From Lagierella massiliensis (GTDB lineage Bacteria > Bacillota > Clostridia > Tissierellales > Peptoniphilaceae): a stretch of DNA of 64,000 nucleotides. The position numbers and the translations under genes are program-made. How positions within the stretch are numbered: the first letter of the stretch is position 1; every line of letters starts with the position of its first letter. The notes beneath the pieces are model-generated. The model was not told the origin of the DNA. It was given only the letters and a program-made list of their open reading frames with translations, and made no database searches. The stretch is from the NCBI GenBank assembly GCA_030532135.1, contig JAUNLT010000007.1, forward strand, positions 1-64,000, given 5' to 3'. This document shows, in pieces, positions 45,879 through 54,713 of the stretch.

Positions 45879-48254
45879 ATGTTCAGTTTTAATAAATTTT
45901 TCAAAAATAAAATTTGGGGTTATCTATGTCTTTTTTTCGCCATTATCTCTATTATATATGCAGTTAATCAAAAACAATCTTCAATTAAGTCAATTACAGT
46001 TCTAGACAAAACTCTGGAACAACTACCTTACCATCTAACTAATCTTAAAGCGTCTAAAAATAAATTAAAAGACAATAATTTAAAAGAAGAAATTACCCTT
46101 TATAATGAAAAAGCTACAAGCTTTTATTACATTGTTCAAGAAGCATATGGCAATACTTTTTCTTTTGACGACTCTTCATATTACGCAAATATGGATAAGG
46201 CTTATGATGTTTTCATAGAACTTCAAACAATGGAAGATTCTTTCATTGATAAACTTGACCAAAATTTATATAACAGATATTTTACAGACAAAGAAAATCA
46301 AATTGTAAACTTTTTAAATGTTTACAAATATCACAAAGATAATAACATAGAAATAAGTCCCACTAGAGAAACTTTCTTAGGTCTTTTTGAAAGTACTTGG
46401 AAATTATTATTCAGTTCAATATTTATTGTCGTAATGCTTATATTTGCAATCTTTATAAGTGAGTCTAGACAATTCAACTTTAAAGTAGATGATGGATCTT
46501 ATAAATTTCCCCAAATAAATCTACTCGATTTGGCTATGACAACATTTTTACCACCAATTATAATTATATCTTGTTTCTTAGGTATAGGTGTACTCTCTGT
46601 CTTAAGGAGAAATCCCTTCGGAAGTTTCAGAGAACTCCTCACTTATGATGTACTACTTGGAAATTCTTTCAGTTTAATTGATCCTAATAGTAACTTTGGG
46701 ATTTACCATAATTCCTATATACTTATTCTTTTACAACTATTACTTACAACTACACTTTGTTTTTTAACAATGTACTTAATTTACAAACTGTTTAGGAAAT
46801 TTTTAAATTTTGGAATTTCAACTGTTTTAACCTTTTCAATTGTATCTTCAATTATATTTTTACAAGAAAAATTTATAGAATTAGAACTTTATTTTTCTTT
46901 TAATCAAATAAAAATACTCTCAAGGAATACAAATTTAATCTTATTAATAGCTTTAGTAGCTATATTCTCTTGCCTAAATTATATATTTAGATATAGAAGA
47001 GAATCTAAGTTTAACTTAAATAAATATTATAATTCAAAAAATATAAAAAACTTAAAATCCTTTGAGATTGTAAAAATTAAAAGGAGTCCTTTTATAAATA
47101 TTTTTTTTGTTACAATTGTAATTTTAAGTCTTCTAATACCTTTTTCATTTAACGAATCACCTGAAAAAATTAAAAACGACGCTATTACAAATCTAGATGT
47201 ATTGATTAAATTTCAAAAAAATTTCTTAGAAGAATTTAAAGGAATAGATCGGGATAATATGTTAAATAATCCAGAACAAACCATAAGTCTACTAGAAGAT
47301 ATACAAAAAACTTATCCTAAAAAAGACAAAAATCCTAAAGCATATCTAAAAAGTCTACTAAAATATAATATTCAAGGTGATGCTGTTCTTATAGGCGATG
47401 AAGATAATTACAATACAAATCAAAACTATGTTGTCGATAGAATAAAATACTTCTTAGACAATGACTTAAAACCCGATGATGAATTAAATATAACTGGTGT
47501 ATACGACAACTTATTCGTTTTAAAAAAACCTAGTAGTTTGTATTTAAACAATATGTACTTTAGAAATTTTGAAGATAGTGGAGCAATGGGACAATTTGTA
47601 AAAGCCCATGACATAGGTTTTATACCATTAATAACTTTCTTAATTTGTTCCATTATATCTTTTAAAACTTGTGAAGATTTAAAAAAGAGCAAGACTGTTC
47701 TTTTATTGTCCTCAGGAAAGTCAAAAAGCAAGATTTTTCTCACAAAGTTTTTAAGCGCCTTAGTATTAAGTATTATATCTATAATAATTGTATATATCCT
47801 GATATTTGGAATAGGATTTATTAAAGACGGACTCGGTGAACCAAAATATCCTCTAATAACCTATGCTTCATTAAGTTCTGATGTAAAATATATAGGTGGA
47901 AACATTGCTGTTATTAACATTTTGCCAAAAGTGATACTATCTACTATTCTTTATGCGGTTACCTTAATAAGTTTTATCTTTATGATATTTTCTACAGGAT
48001 TTAAGGGATCTAGTGTAATTACTATAATATGTATAGTCCTTGGTATGTCTATTGCTAATATGGGCCTTTTAGGAAAACTATCTGTAATAAACCCCTTTAA
48101 TTATTTTGACTCAATGCTATTTGTGAATGGAGGAATAAGCTTTGTTAATAATACTCCAACCATAAACTTTGTTACCGGTTGTCTTGTCATGATTATAGAA
48201 AGCATAATTTTTATATCTATTGGAAATGTTATTTTAAATAGGAGGTATTTATGA
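45879..48254 (+). CDS. Large ABC-2-like permease with duplicated architecture
   Basis: 791 residues. Each half shows the same layout: one helix (about 12-28; 405-424), an ectodomain of 150-165 residues (30-175; 425-585), then five helices. This suggests fusion of two permease units, although sequence likeness between the halves is weak. No enzymatic motif. It resembles the integral membrane proteins encoded beside lactococcin-972-type bacteriocins in size and layout only. Preceded by AGAAAGGAG; its stop overlaps the ATPase start (ATGA). Likely exports, or protects against, the peptide encoded upstream. Confidence 0.65.
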   Translation: MFSFNKFFKNKIWGYLCLFFAIISIIYAVNQKQSSIKSITVLDKTLEQLPYHLTNLKASKNKLKDNNLKEEITLYNEKATSFYYIVQEAYGNTFSFDDSSYYANMDKAYDVFIELQTMEDSFIDKLDQNLYNRYFTDKENQIVNFLNVYKYHKDNNIEISPTRETFLGLFESTWKLLFSSIFIVVMLIFAIFISESRQFNFKVDDGSYKFPQINLLDLAMTTFLPPIIIISCFLGIGVLSVLRRNPFGSFRELLTYDVLLGNSFSLIDPNSNFGIYHNSYILILLQLLLTTTLCFLTMYLIYKLFRKFLNFGISTVLTFSIVSSIIFLQEKFIELELYFSFNQIKILSRNTNLILLIALVAIFSCLNYIFRYRRESKFNLNKYYNSKNIKNLKSFEIVKIKRSPFINIFFVTIVILSLLIPFSFNESPEKIKNDAITNLDVLIKFQKNFLEEFKGIDRDNMLNNPEQTISLLEDIQKTYPKKDKNPKAYLKSLLKYNIQGDAVLIGDEDNYNTNQNYVVDRIKYFLDNDLKPDDELNITGVYDNLFVLKKPSSLYLNNMYFRNFEDSGAMGQFVKAHDIGFIPLITFLICSIISFKTCEDLKKSKTVLLLSSGKSKSKIFLTKFLSALVLSIISIIIVYILIFGIGFIKDGLGEPKYPLITYASLSSDVKYIGGNIAVINILPKVILSTILYAVTLISFIFMIFSTGFKGSSVITIICIVLGMSIANMGLLGKLSVINPFNYFDSMLFVNGGISFVNNTPTINFVTGCLVMIIESIIFISIGNVILNRRYL

Positions 48255-49075
48255 TAGAAATAGAAAATCTTAAAAAAAATTATGGTCAAAAGGTTGTTCT
48301 TGACCAGTTGTGTCTAAATATAGAAAGACCCGATATATACGCACTGGTTGGACCAAATGGTACGGGAAAGACAACTTTAATGGATATTATAGCAAATTTT
48401 GTAAAGAAGGATTCGGGAAATGTAAGAATATGTGATATGGACCATAGTGACTTTAAAATTTTCGAAAAGCTGTCTTACGCAAGAAATCTTAATATGCTTT
48501 ATGATAATCTTACAGGACTGGATCATTTGGAACTTGCGAAGAGTTTAAAAAAGGTAAGTGACAAGGACTTTAAAGAAACTCTTGAGATATTTGGGGTATC
48601 AGACTTTATGAAAAAGAAAGTATCAACCTATTCTCTAGGAATGAGACAAAAGATGCTGCTAACATATTTTTTTATTGGAGATTACAAAATTTATATGATG
48701 GATGAACCACTTACCGGACTTGATCCTAGTTCAATCATAACCCTAAGAGAATATCTTCACTATCTTAAATCTAAAGGAAAAATGGTAATTCTCTCGTCCC
48801 ATACACTATCCGAAGTGGATAAGACCACAGATAAAATACTATTTTTATCCAAGGGGAAAATATTAAAGGAAAATCTACATTCCTTTGCTGTAGAAAAATA
48901 TCTTTTAAAAACGGATGTTTCATTAAATTATGAAAAGATAAATGATGAATATATCATTCCAAGTGAAGAGCTAGACACGGCAATACGAAATGTGCACACT
49001 AATAAAGGAAAGATTCTATCCATTGAAAAGTATTTGAAATCTACCGAGGAAAGATATAAAGAACTTTATGGTTAA
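48251..49075 (+). CDS. ABC transporter ATP-binding protein of the peptide island
   Basis: 274 residues. Walker A GPNGTGKTTLMD, signature YSLGMRQKMLL (the CcmA/bacitracin-export variant), Walker B IYMMDEPLTGLDP, His switch LSSHTLSE. The C-terminal 70 residues are a variable domain. It powers the 791-residue permease with which it overlaps. Confidence 0.92.
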   Translation: MIEIENLKKNYGQKVVLDQLCLNIERPDIYALVGPNGTGKTTLMDIIANFVKKDSGNVRICDMDHSDFKIFEKLSYARNLNMLYDNLTGLDHLELAKSLKKVSDKDFKETLEIFGVSDFMKKKVSTYSLGMRQKMLLTYFFIGDYKIYMMDEPLTGLDPSSIITLREYLHYLKSKGKMVILSSHTLSEVDKTTDKILFLSKGKILKENLHSFAVEKYLLKTDVSLNYEKINDEYIIPSEELDTAIRNVHTNKGKILSIEKYLKSTEERYKELYG

Positions 49076-49103
49076 GATTAAAGTATAATAAAAATTAATG
49101 AAT

Positions 49104-49146
49104 ACAAAAAAGGTTGTGTCACAGTATCGACACAACCTTTTTTTGT
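49104..49146. terminator. Bidirectional terminator
   Basis: Perfect stem AAAAAAGGTTGTGTC / GACACAACCTTTTTT with an eight-base loop and T runs on both strands. Separates the plus-strand island from the convergent ligase gene. Confidence 0.9.
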
Positions 49147-49181
49147 ACAGCAGACGAGCACTTGAAAAACTCAGTCCTTGA

Positions 49182-50393
49182 TTAAATTTCTTCTCTCTCA
49201 GGTTGAAACTTCGGATAGTACTTAATCGTGGCAAGTCTTCGTCTCCAGTAATTTAACCATCTTTTAAAATTCTTATCTTTTTCATACCATTGAGTAAATT
49301 TAAATCCTTTTTCTAAAAGCCTTTTTACCCTTGGTAAATCCGTTTTATTACAATAATTTTTTAACACAAATGGATCCACATAAATCCATAAACCTTCTTC
49401 TGTATGTTTGTAAATTGGTTTATCTGTATTATCAATTAAGTCATCTACAAGAAATGTTACAAAATTACATCCACCAGCCGTCATATAGTAACTGGAACGA
49501 CCTTGTCTAATATTTATTTCAAAAACTTTATATTTCCCGTCTCTTCTATCGTATTTAAAATCAAAATTTGCAAATCCTCTATAATTTATCTTTTCTAAGA
49601 AGCTCTTTACCATAGAATACAATTCTTCATTTCCTTCTGTAACTAGTGCATTGTAATTACCTATTCCCTCTGGTAGACATTCATCTAGAAGGCATTTACC
49701 AAAGCACATCATCTTAACTTCGCCCTTGCTGTTAACATAAGCGTTCAACACTCCCATGGTAGAGTGATCTCCTGGAATAAAGTCCTGTATTATCATCTCA
49801 CCTGTGTATCCCGCTGCATACACGTCTTGTATTATTTGATTTAATTCCATCTCATCTTTTGCTTTATAAGCTTTTTTCTTTCCAGGAAATTTTAAATTTA
49901 AAAATTCAATACTATCATTCGCCTTAATTGCAACTGGATACTCAAAAGGAATTTTATAATTGTCTTTACTTTCTCTATCAATAATATAAGTTGCAGGATA
50001 ATTCAAATTGTATTTCTCACAAATTTCATAAAAATCCTTTTTATTTTCTAATTTTTCTTGTAAATTTTTCGGAATATAATTAAAAGTATAGTACCTTTTT
50101 AATTTATCTGCATTTTCAGTTAGTAAAGAAGTGTATCCATCAGAACAAGAAATAAGAAGAAGTGTTTTTCCTAGCATTTTCTTTCCAAAATCTTCAAGTT
50201 CTCTTACAAATACTTCACTACTATCAAAATTATTAAAAGTTCTTACATCTACAATTTTAGAATCAGCTGTAAAAGGAAGAGGTTTCATTCCAAAAGCTAT
50301 TGATTTTATTCCATAAGCCTCATGAAAAGATCTTGCAACTCCATATGAGTTAATATCTGTTCCAAGTATTATAGGTATAAATTGTTTAGTCAT
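49182..50393 (-). CDS. D-aspartate ligase-like ATP-grasp enzyme
   Basis: 403 residues. The start FIPIILGTDINSYGVARSFH closely resembles the Enterococcus D-aspartate ligase (Aslfm), and the ATP-grasp metal site is VFEINIRQGRSSYYM. Aslfm adds D-Asp to the lysine side chain of the peptidoglycan precursor, forming the cross-bridge. Here the added acid could be D-Asp or D-Glu, the bridges known from anaerobic cocci. No amino-acid racemase is adjacent. Start overlaps gpsA by eight bases. Confidence 0.75.
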   Translation of the reverse strand: MTKQFIPIILGTDINSYGVARSFHEAYGIKSIAFGMKPLPFTADSKIVDVRTFNNFDSSEVFVRELEDFGKKMLGKTLLLISCSDGYTSLLTENADKLKRYYTFNYIPKNLQEKLENKKDFYEICEKYNLNYPATYIIDRESKDNYKIPFEYPVAIKANDSIEFLNLKFPGKKKAYKAKDEMELNQIIQDVYAAGYTGEMIIQDFIPGDHSTMGVLNAYVNSKGEVKMMCFGKCLLDECLPEGIGNYNALVTEGNEELYSMVKSFLEKINYRGFANFDFKYDRRDGKYKVFEINIRQGRSSYYMTAGGCNFVTFLVDDLIDNTDKPIYKHTEEGLWIYVDPFVLKNYCNKTDLPRVKRLLEKGFKFTQWYEKDKNFKRWLNYWRRRLATIKYYPKFQPEREEI

Positions 50394-51363
50394 TAATCTC
50401 TCCCTCTATAAATTCATCTTTTAATGACCTTAGGAATAAATTTTCAATTTCTTCTTTAGGGTCACCATTCTCATAACAAACATTGTATACAGCTTGAGTT
50501 ATAGGCATATCTACACCGTACTCTTCTTTTAAACTTACGATAGCTTTAGAAGTGTAATACCCTTCTGCAAGCTTTGTAAAATCTTCAGATTTAACTAGCG
50601 CCTCGCCAAATTTTCTATTATTAGAGTATTTTGAAAACACAGTAGCTTCATAGTCTCCCAAGTGACATAAGCCATAAGCTGAGAAAGGATTGCCTCCCAT
50701 TTTTTCAATAAGCCTTGAAACTTCTCTAGTCCCCCTACTCATAAGAGCTCCCTTAAGAGAACTAAGCCCTAGGCCATCTAAGGCACCTGCGGCAATTCCT
50801 ATTACGTTTTTAAGCGCCGCTCCAAGTTCATTTCCTATTAAATCTGTTCCATAATAAAATCTTATTAGTGAAGAAGAAAACTCATGAACTAGGTACTTCT
50901 TTAATTCTTCGTCCTCGCTGTCAATTACCATACAGTTTGGAACACCCCTATAAAATTCCTGTACATGACCAGGACCTATCCACACTGCCACCTTATTAGA
51001 AGGATGAAGTTCTTGTTTACAAACTTCTGATAACCTCATTCTTGTAGCTATTTCAATACCTTTCATACATAAGACTATTTTTTTATTTCTAATGGACAGT
51101 TCATTTAGTTCTTTTAATAAACTTCTAAATGTCTGCGCACCAACAGAGATAACAATAGTTTCACAATCCAACACTACGGATATATCCGAAGATAGCTTTA
51201 AGCTTTCAGGAAGTTTAATATAGTCATTTTCCCTACTTTTTTGAAATCTTTGAAATCTTTTTGATTCGCTTCTTCCATATAAAGTTACATCTTTACCTAT
51301 ACTATTTAAATACCAAGCAATAAAAGATCCCCATCTTCCACAGCCTATTACAGTAATTTTCAT
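50386..51363 (-). CDS. gpsA: Glycerol-3-phosphate dehydrogenase [NAD(P)+]
   Basis: 325 residues. Rossmann start ITVIGCGRWGSFIAWYLN, CMKGIEIATRM, catalytic Lys in GAALKNVIGIAAGALDGLG. Supplies sn-glycerol 3-phosphate for phospholipids. Paired with the wall-bridge ligase. Confidence 0.94.
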   Translation of the reverse strand: MKITVIGCGRWGSFIAWYLNSIGKDVTLYGRSESKRFQRFQKSRENDYIKLPESLKLSSDISVVLDCETIVISVGAQTFRSLLKELNELSIRNKKIVLCMKGIEIATRMRLSEVCKQELHPSNKVAVWIGPGHVQEFYRGVPNCMVIDSEDEELKKYLVHEFSSSLIRFYYGTDLIGNELGAALKNVIGIAAGALDGLGLSSLKGALMSRGTREVSRLIEKMGGNPFSAYGLCHLGDYEATVFSKYSNNRKFGEALVKSEDFTKLAEGYYTSKAIVSLKEEYGVDMPITQAVYNVCYENGDPKEEIENLFLRSLKDEFIEGEIND

Positions 51364-51384
51364 AACCCTCTCCTAAAAATAATA

Positions 51385-51433
51385 TCAAGATTATTTTAAC
51401 ACAATTTAAATGAAAATTTTAAAATAATCTTGA
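51385..51433. repeat. Inverted repeat upstream of gpsA
   Basis: Perfect 15-base AT-rich arms, TCAAGATTATTTTAA (51385-51399) and its complement (51419-51433), 19-base loop, 22 bases before the gpsA start. Could be an operator, since it sits in the promoter/leader position. Confidence 0.5.
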
Positions 51434-51531
51434 AAATTTTTAAATAATACATTATAATATAATATATCTTAATATTTATCTATTAATATAATTTATTAAA
51501 ACAATTACTTTAGATACCTTTATCCTTTCTA

Positions 51532-51560
51532 AGAATGTGATGTAAGCCCCATCACATTCT
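51532..51560. repeat. Inverted repeat downstream of rpsI
   Basis: Perfect 11-base arms AGAATGTGATG and CATCACATTCT, loop TAAGCCC. The plus strand continues TTATCTTT. Neither strand has a good T run; a second weak terminator or regulatory hairpin. Confidence 0.5.
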
Positions 51561-51579
51561 TTATCTTTATGCCAATAAA

Positions 51580-51609
51580 AAAAGCCAAGGAAATATATCC
51601 AAGGCTTTT
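51580..51609 (-). terminator. Terminator of rplM-rpsI
   Basis: AAAAGCC..GGA / TCC..GGCTTTT stem with a short internal mismatch; the minus strand continues TTTTTTTATTGG. Six bases past the rpsI stop. Confidence 0.8.
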
Positions 51610-51614
51610 GTATA

Positions 51615-52007
51615 TTATCTCTTTGAGAATTGTGGGCTCTTACGAGCTTTCTTTCTACCGTATTTTTTACGCTCAACTTTTCTAGGGTCTCTAGTTAAGA
51701 AACCTGCTCTTTTTAAAGTTGGTCTTAGTTCTTCATCAACTTGAAGAAGTGCTCTTGCAACACCATGACGAATTGCTCCTGCTTGTCCAGTATAACCTCC
51801 ACCTTTAACATTCACATGAACATCATAAGAGTCTATATTTTCAGTTAATGTTAGAGGTTCTTTAGCTATAACCTTTAAAGTTTCATAATTGAAATATTCG
51901 TCAATAGGTTTTTTATTTACAATAAAATTTCCATTTCCAGGAACTAATCTTACTCTTGCAACGGAAGTCTTTCTTCTTCCAGTTCCTAAATATTGAATAT
52001 CAGCCAT
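51615..52007 (-). CDS. rpsI: 30S ribosomal protein S9
   Basis: 130 residues. [19 protein letters not shown] start and the conserved C-terminus [15 protein letters not shown] reaching the P site. Eleven bases after rplM. Confidence 0.97.
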   Translation of the reverse strand: MADIQYLGTGRRKTSVARVRLVPGNGNFIVNKKPIDEYFNYETLKVIAKEPLTLTENIDSYDVHVNVKGGGYTGQAGAIRHGVARALLQVDEELRPTLKRAGFLTRDPRKVERKKYGRKKARKSPQFSKR

Positions 52008-52018
52008 GTATTCTCCTC

Positions 52019-52450
52019 CTATACTAAATCTAAAGGTTCAGGTTTTTGAGCTTCATGTCCGTGGTTTTCACCGGCATAAACTTTTAATTTCCTGTACATT
52101 TGTCTACCTAATTTATTCTTAGGTAACATTCCCTTAACTGCTAATTCGATTGCTCTTTCAGGTTTTCTTTCCATAAGTTCATCGAAAGTAGAAGTTCTAA
52201 GGCCACCAGGATAACCTGTGTGTCTCTTATAGATTTTTTTCTTGTTTTTGTTTCCTGTTACTCTAATCTTATCTGCATTTATAACTATTACATAGTCACC
52301 AGTATCAAGATTTGGAGTGAATATAGGCTTATTCTTTCCTCTTAGAATAGCTGCAACTTCACTTGCAAGTCTTCCAAGAACTTTGTCTGTAGCATCTACC
52401 ACATACCATTTTCTTTGTATGTCTTTTGCTGTAGTATTAAAGCTTTTCAT
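52019..52450 (-). CDS. rplM: 50S ribosomal protein L13
   Basis: 143 residues. [60 protein letters not shown]. Preceded by a structured leader of about 150 bases. Confidence 0.97.
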   Translation of the reverse strand: MKSFNTTAKDIQRKWYVVDATDKVLGRLASEVAAILRGKNKPIFTPNLDTGDYVIVINADKIRVTGNKNKKKIYKRHTGYPGGLRTSTFDELMERKPERAIELAVKGMLPKNKLGRQMYRKLKVYAGENHGHEAQKPEPLDLV

Positions 52451-52491
52451 CTGTCTTCCTTCCTCTTTACAATATTTTTGACCATTTAGAC

Positions 52492-52560
52492 ATCGCCGTC
52501 AAATAGCGACTGTTTTCCCACCAAGCATTTATTAATCGCACCCTTGGCCACTAGGCGATT
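52492..52560 (-). ncRNA. Structured rplM leader (candidate L13-type autoregulatory leader)
   Basis: On the mRNA, AATCGCC (52560-52554) pairs with GGCGAT (52497-52492), and inside it CCAAG (52547-52543) pairs with CTTGG (52525-52521). It lies between the promoter and rplM. Ribosomal protein L13 operons of Firmicutes carry such autoregulatory leaders; identity with that family is inferred from position and structure. Confidence 0.55.
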
Positions 52561-52610
52561 TTGTGAATATTGTTAAAAAGGACTGGGACAATCTTTTTTA
52601 ACACCATAGT

Positions 52611-52639
52611 ATTTTATATTAAATAAACGGAAATGTCAA
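52611..52639 (-). promoter_or_regulatory. Promoter of rplM-rpsI
   Basis: Minus strand TTGACA (52634-52639), 17-base spacer, TAAAAT (52611-52616). The transcript would start near 52604. Confidence 0.8.
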
Positions 52640-52787
52640 ATATTTTCTATATATAGATTCAATTTATTTTCTATATCCTACTTATTTTTAATTTAAGCTT
52701 AAATTAATCTCTATTTTATATATTCTAAGTATATCAGTAAATATGTTCTTTGGTAAAATAAATAGTGTAAACAAGAAAGGAGTTAGT

Positions 52788-53195
52788 ATGAAAAACTGGT
52801 TTTTTAAATTTATGCAAGGTAGAAATGGAGTAAATCATTTTTCTAGATTCTTATCTTCCATAGGTTTATTAATATGGATAATAGCCTTGTTTTTTGAAAG
52901 ATCTACTTTTGGTAATTTTTTGTCTTTATTTGGTATTGGATGTATATTATATTCAAATTTCATTATCTTTTCTAGAGATAAAGTACAAAGAAATAAAGAA
53001 AACCAAGATTATTTGAATTTGAGGAATAAGTTTATAAGTATTTTTTCTAAAAATAAAAATAAAATTTTAAATTCAAAAAAGTATAAGTATTTAAAATGTC
53101 CAAACTGTAAAACAGAAATGAGAGTACCTAAAGGGAAAGGTAAGATTAAAATTCATTGCAAAAACTGTGGAGAAGAATTTCTAACAAAAAGTTAA
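52788..53195 (+). CDS. Membrane protein with C-terminal zinc ribbon
   Basis: 135 residues from ATG 52788, behind AAAGGAG. Two hydrophobic helices (about 18-36 and 42-62), a basic Lys/Asn-rich linker, then a zinc ribbon KCPNCKTEM...HCKNCGEEF (two CxxC pairs). I do not recognise the family as functionally assigned. The ribbon faces the cytosol and could bind nucleic acid or a protein. A 45-base upstream in-frame extension lacks a ribosome binding site. Confidence 0.75.
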   Translation: MKNWFFKFMQGRNGVNHFSRFLSSIGLLIWIIALFFERSTFGNFLSLFGIGCILYSNFIIFSRDKVQRNKENQDYLNLRNKFISIFSKNKNKILNSKKYKYLKCPNCKTEMRVPKGKGKIKIHCKNCGEEFLTKS

Positions 53196-53457
53196 ATTAA
53201 GTTTATTAATAAATATTTGTATGTTTTCATTAACTATGATACAGTATATATATATATATATATTAAATGATATACAGAAAATTTGAATGTATTATAAGTA
53301 CACTTTAATCAAATATTTTATAGATTTTAAATTTTAGTAAATAAGACCTAAATAAAAGTTAGACTGTTTTTTTACTACAATTAGATAAATATTGAATTAA
53401 ATATTTTTTCAAATAGCAAATTTTTGAACCAATTTTTAAGATGAGGAGTTAAATAAT
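53196..53457. other. AT-rich spacer with a TA microsatellite
   Basis: Contains an uninterrupted TA dinucleotide run at about 53244-53263 and no coding potential. A ribosome binding site (GAGGAG) for the next, frameshifted gene lies at its right end. Confidence 0.6.
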
Positions 53458-53996
53458 ATGATTTTATCTAGTAAATTTAAAAAATAATTCTTTTTGCTTT
53501 ATGTTTTGCGTTAATACCTTTTGTGACTTCCTGTGCTAAAGAAGACAATAGTAAAAAAGTCGAGAATTTTCTTAAACAAATTTATATTCCTGAAGAAAAT
53601 GAAGTTTATAAACAAGAAGGTCAAGCTCTAGGTGAAGGTGTAGATGAAAATGTAAATTCGGAAGATGAACTAGAAAAATATTTACAAGAAAAATTTACTC
53701 CATTAATGACAGAAGAAGGATATAATTCTATTAGAGGAACCAATCCACTAATTTGGTTAGGATTTGCAAAAAATCAAGACAATATTGATATCCATATGTC
53801 AAATTTACAGGTAAATAAAATCGAGCCTGAAAAAGCTTCTCCTGATTTCGAATATTATGAATTTAAATTTGATTTAGAATTTTCAAGAGATAATTCAAAT
53901 TTAGATACACAAGAGATAAGAGGTCAGATAAGATTAACTAAAGATGGTCTTGTTGATAACTTCAGAGAAGAAACTCATTTTCAAATACCTCAATAA
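53458..53996 (+). pseudogene. Lipoprotein gene interrupted by a frameshift in an A tract
   Basis: ATG 53458 behind GAGGAGTT reads MILSSKFKK and then TAA. In the next frame the sequence continues IILFALCFALIPFVTSCAKE, a full lipoprotein signal peptide with lipobox FVTSC, and stays open for 157 more residues to 53996. One extra A in the six-A run at 53479-53484 would join the two. The mature protein is acidic and hydrophilic, of unknown family. Either decayed, phase-variable, or a sequencing error. Without the fix, only a leaderless fragment from GTG 53523 is open. Confidence 0.75.
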
Positions 53997-54004
53997 AGAA
54001 ATTT

Positions 54005-54039
54005 AAAGCAGTGAGCCTAATAAGACTCGCTGCTTTTTT
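54005..54039 (+). terminator. Terminator of the lipoprotein gene
   Basis: AAAGCAGTGAG / CTCGCTGCTTT stem with one G-T pair, then TTTTTTG, right after the stop. Confidence 0.85.
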
Positions 54040-54266
54040 GTTGTTTTTTGAAATTTTAATTAAATATATTCCATTAATATATCTCTTATGAAAATTTCTA
54101 TTATAACACCTTTAAACAAATTAATGATTAAATGTGTCTTGTCTTAACATTTTCAATTTTCCTAATTTCGTTCTCTTTAATAGAAACAACAATAACCCTA
54201 GAAGAATTCTCATTTTAGTTAATTCTGCTATTGTATTAGCTTTTAATAAAGGATATAAAAAAGTTT
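54040..54266. other. Intergenic, convergent genes
   Basis: AT-rich. Between the lipoprotein terminator and the aroQ stop. A plus-strand frame of about 35 codons (RRILILVNSAIVLAFNKG and on, ending at a TAA at 54290) looks hydrophobic but has no start or ribosome binding site. It may be a remnant. Confidence 0.4.
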
Positions 54267-54713
54267 TTATTGTTGTAAATATCTTTTTATAAAATAATCT
54301 ACTGCCATAAAGTAACCTTTGACCCCAAATCCTACTATTGACTTTTCACAATAAGTTCTAATGTAGGAAATATTTCTAAAGGCTTCTCTGTTTTTAATAT
54401 CCGATATATGTACTTCTACTGCAGGAATTTTCACAGCTTTAAGTGCATCTAAAATCGCAATAGAAGTATGTGTATAGGCAGCTGGATTTATAATTATTCC
54501 GTCAACACTTTCAATTGCCTGTTGAATTTTATCTACAATCTCTCCTTCATGATTAGATTGAAAAATTTCTATATTAATATTTTTTTCTTTACAGTATTCT
54601 TCTATCAAATTGCAAAGATCCTTATAAGACATATTGCCATAAATACTAGTTTCTCTTACACCCAACATATTTATATTAGGTCCATTAATTATCAGTAATT
54701 TCATTGAATCCAT
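54267..54713 (-). CDS. aroQ: 3-dehydroquinate dehydratase, type II
   Basis: 148 residues. INGPNINMLGVRETSIYGNM start, QSNHEGEIVDKIQ, INPAAYTHTSIAI and EVHISDIKNREAFR: all catalytic blocks of type II dehydroquinases. Last gene of the aro operon, overlapping aroE-aroK by 29 bases. Confidence 0.95.
   Translation of the reverse strand: MDSMKLLIINGPNINMLGVRETSIYGNMSYKDLCNLIEEYCKEKNINIEIFQSNHEGEIVDKIQQAIESVDGIIINPAAYTHTSIAILDALKAVKIPAVEVHISDIKNREAFRNISYIRTYCEKSIVGFGVKGYFMAVDYFIKRYLQQ

Noticed and set aside
47426-47743. 105-residue minus-strand frame inside the permease gene
   Set aside because: Antisense to a well-supported coding region, with no start signal.
51476-51676. 66-residue minus-strand frame overlapping the rpsI end
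   Set aside because: Runs through the rpsI terminator in another frame and has no ribosome binding site; a shadow.
53239-53265. TA repeat considered as a CRISPR-like or regulatory repeat
   Set aside because: Simple dinucleotide microsatellite without spacers or defined units.
54150-54292. Possible remnant coding frame (hydrophobic, plus strand)
   Set aside because: About 35 codons without start or ribosome binding site, running into the antisense of aroQ; too weak to annotate as a gene.
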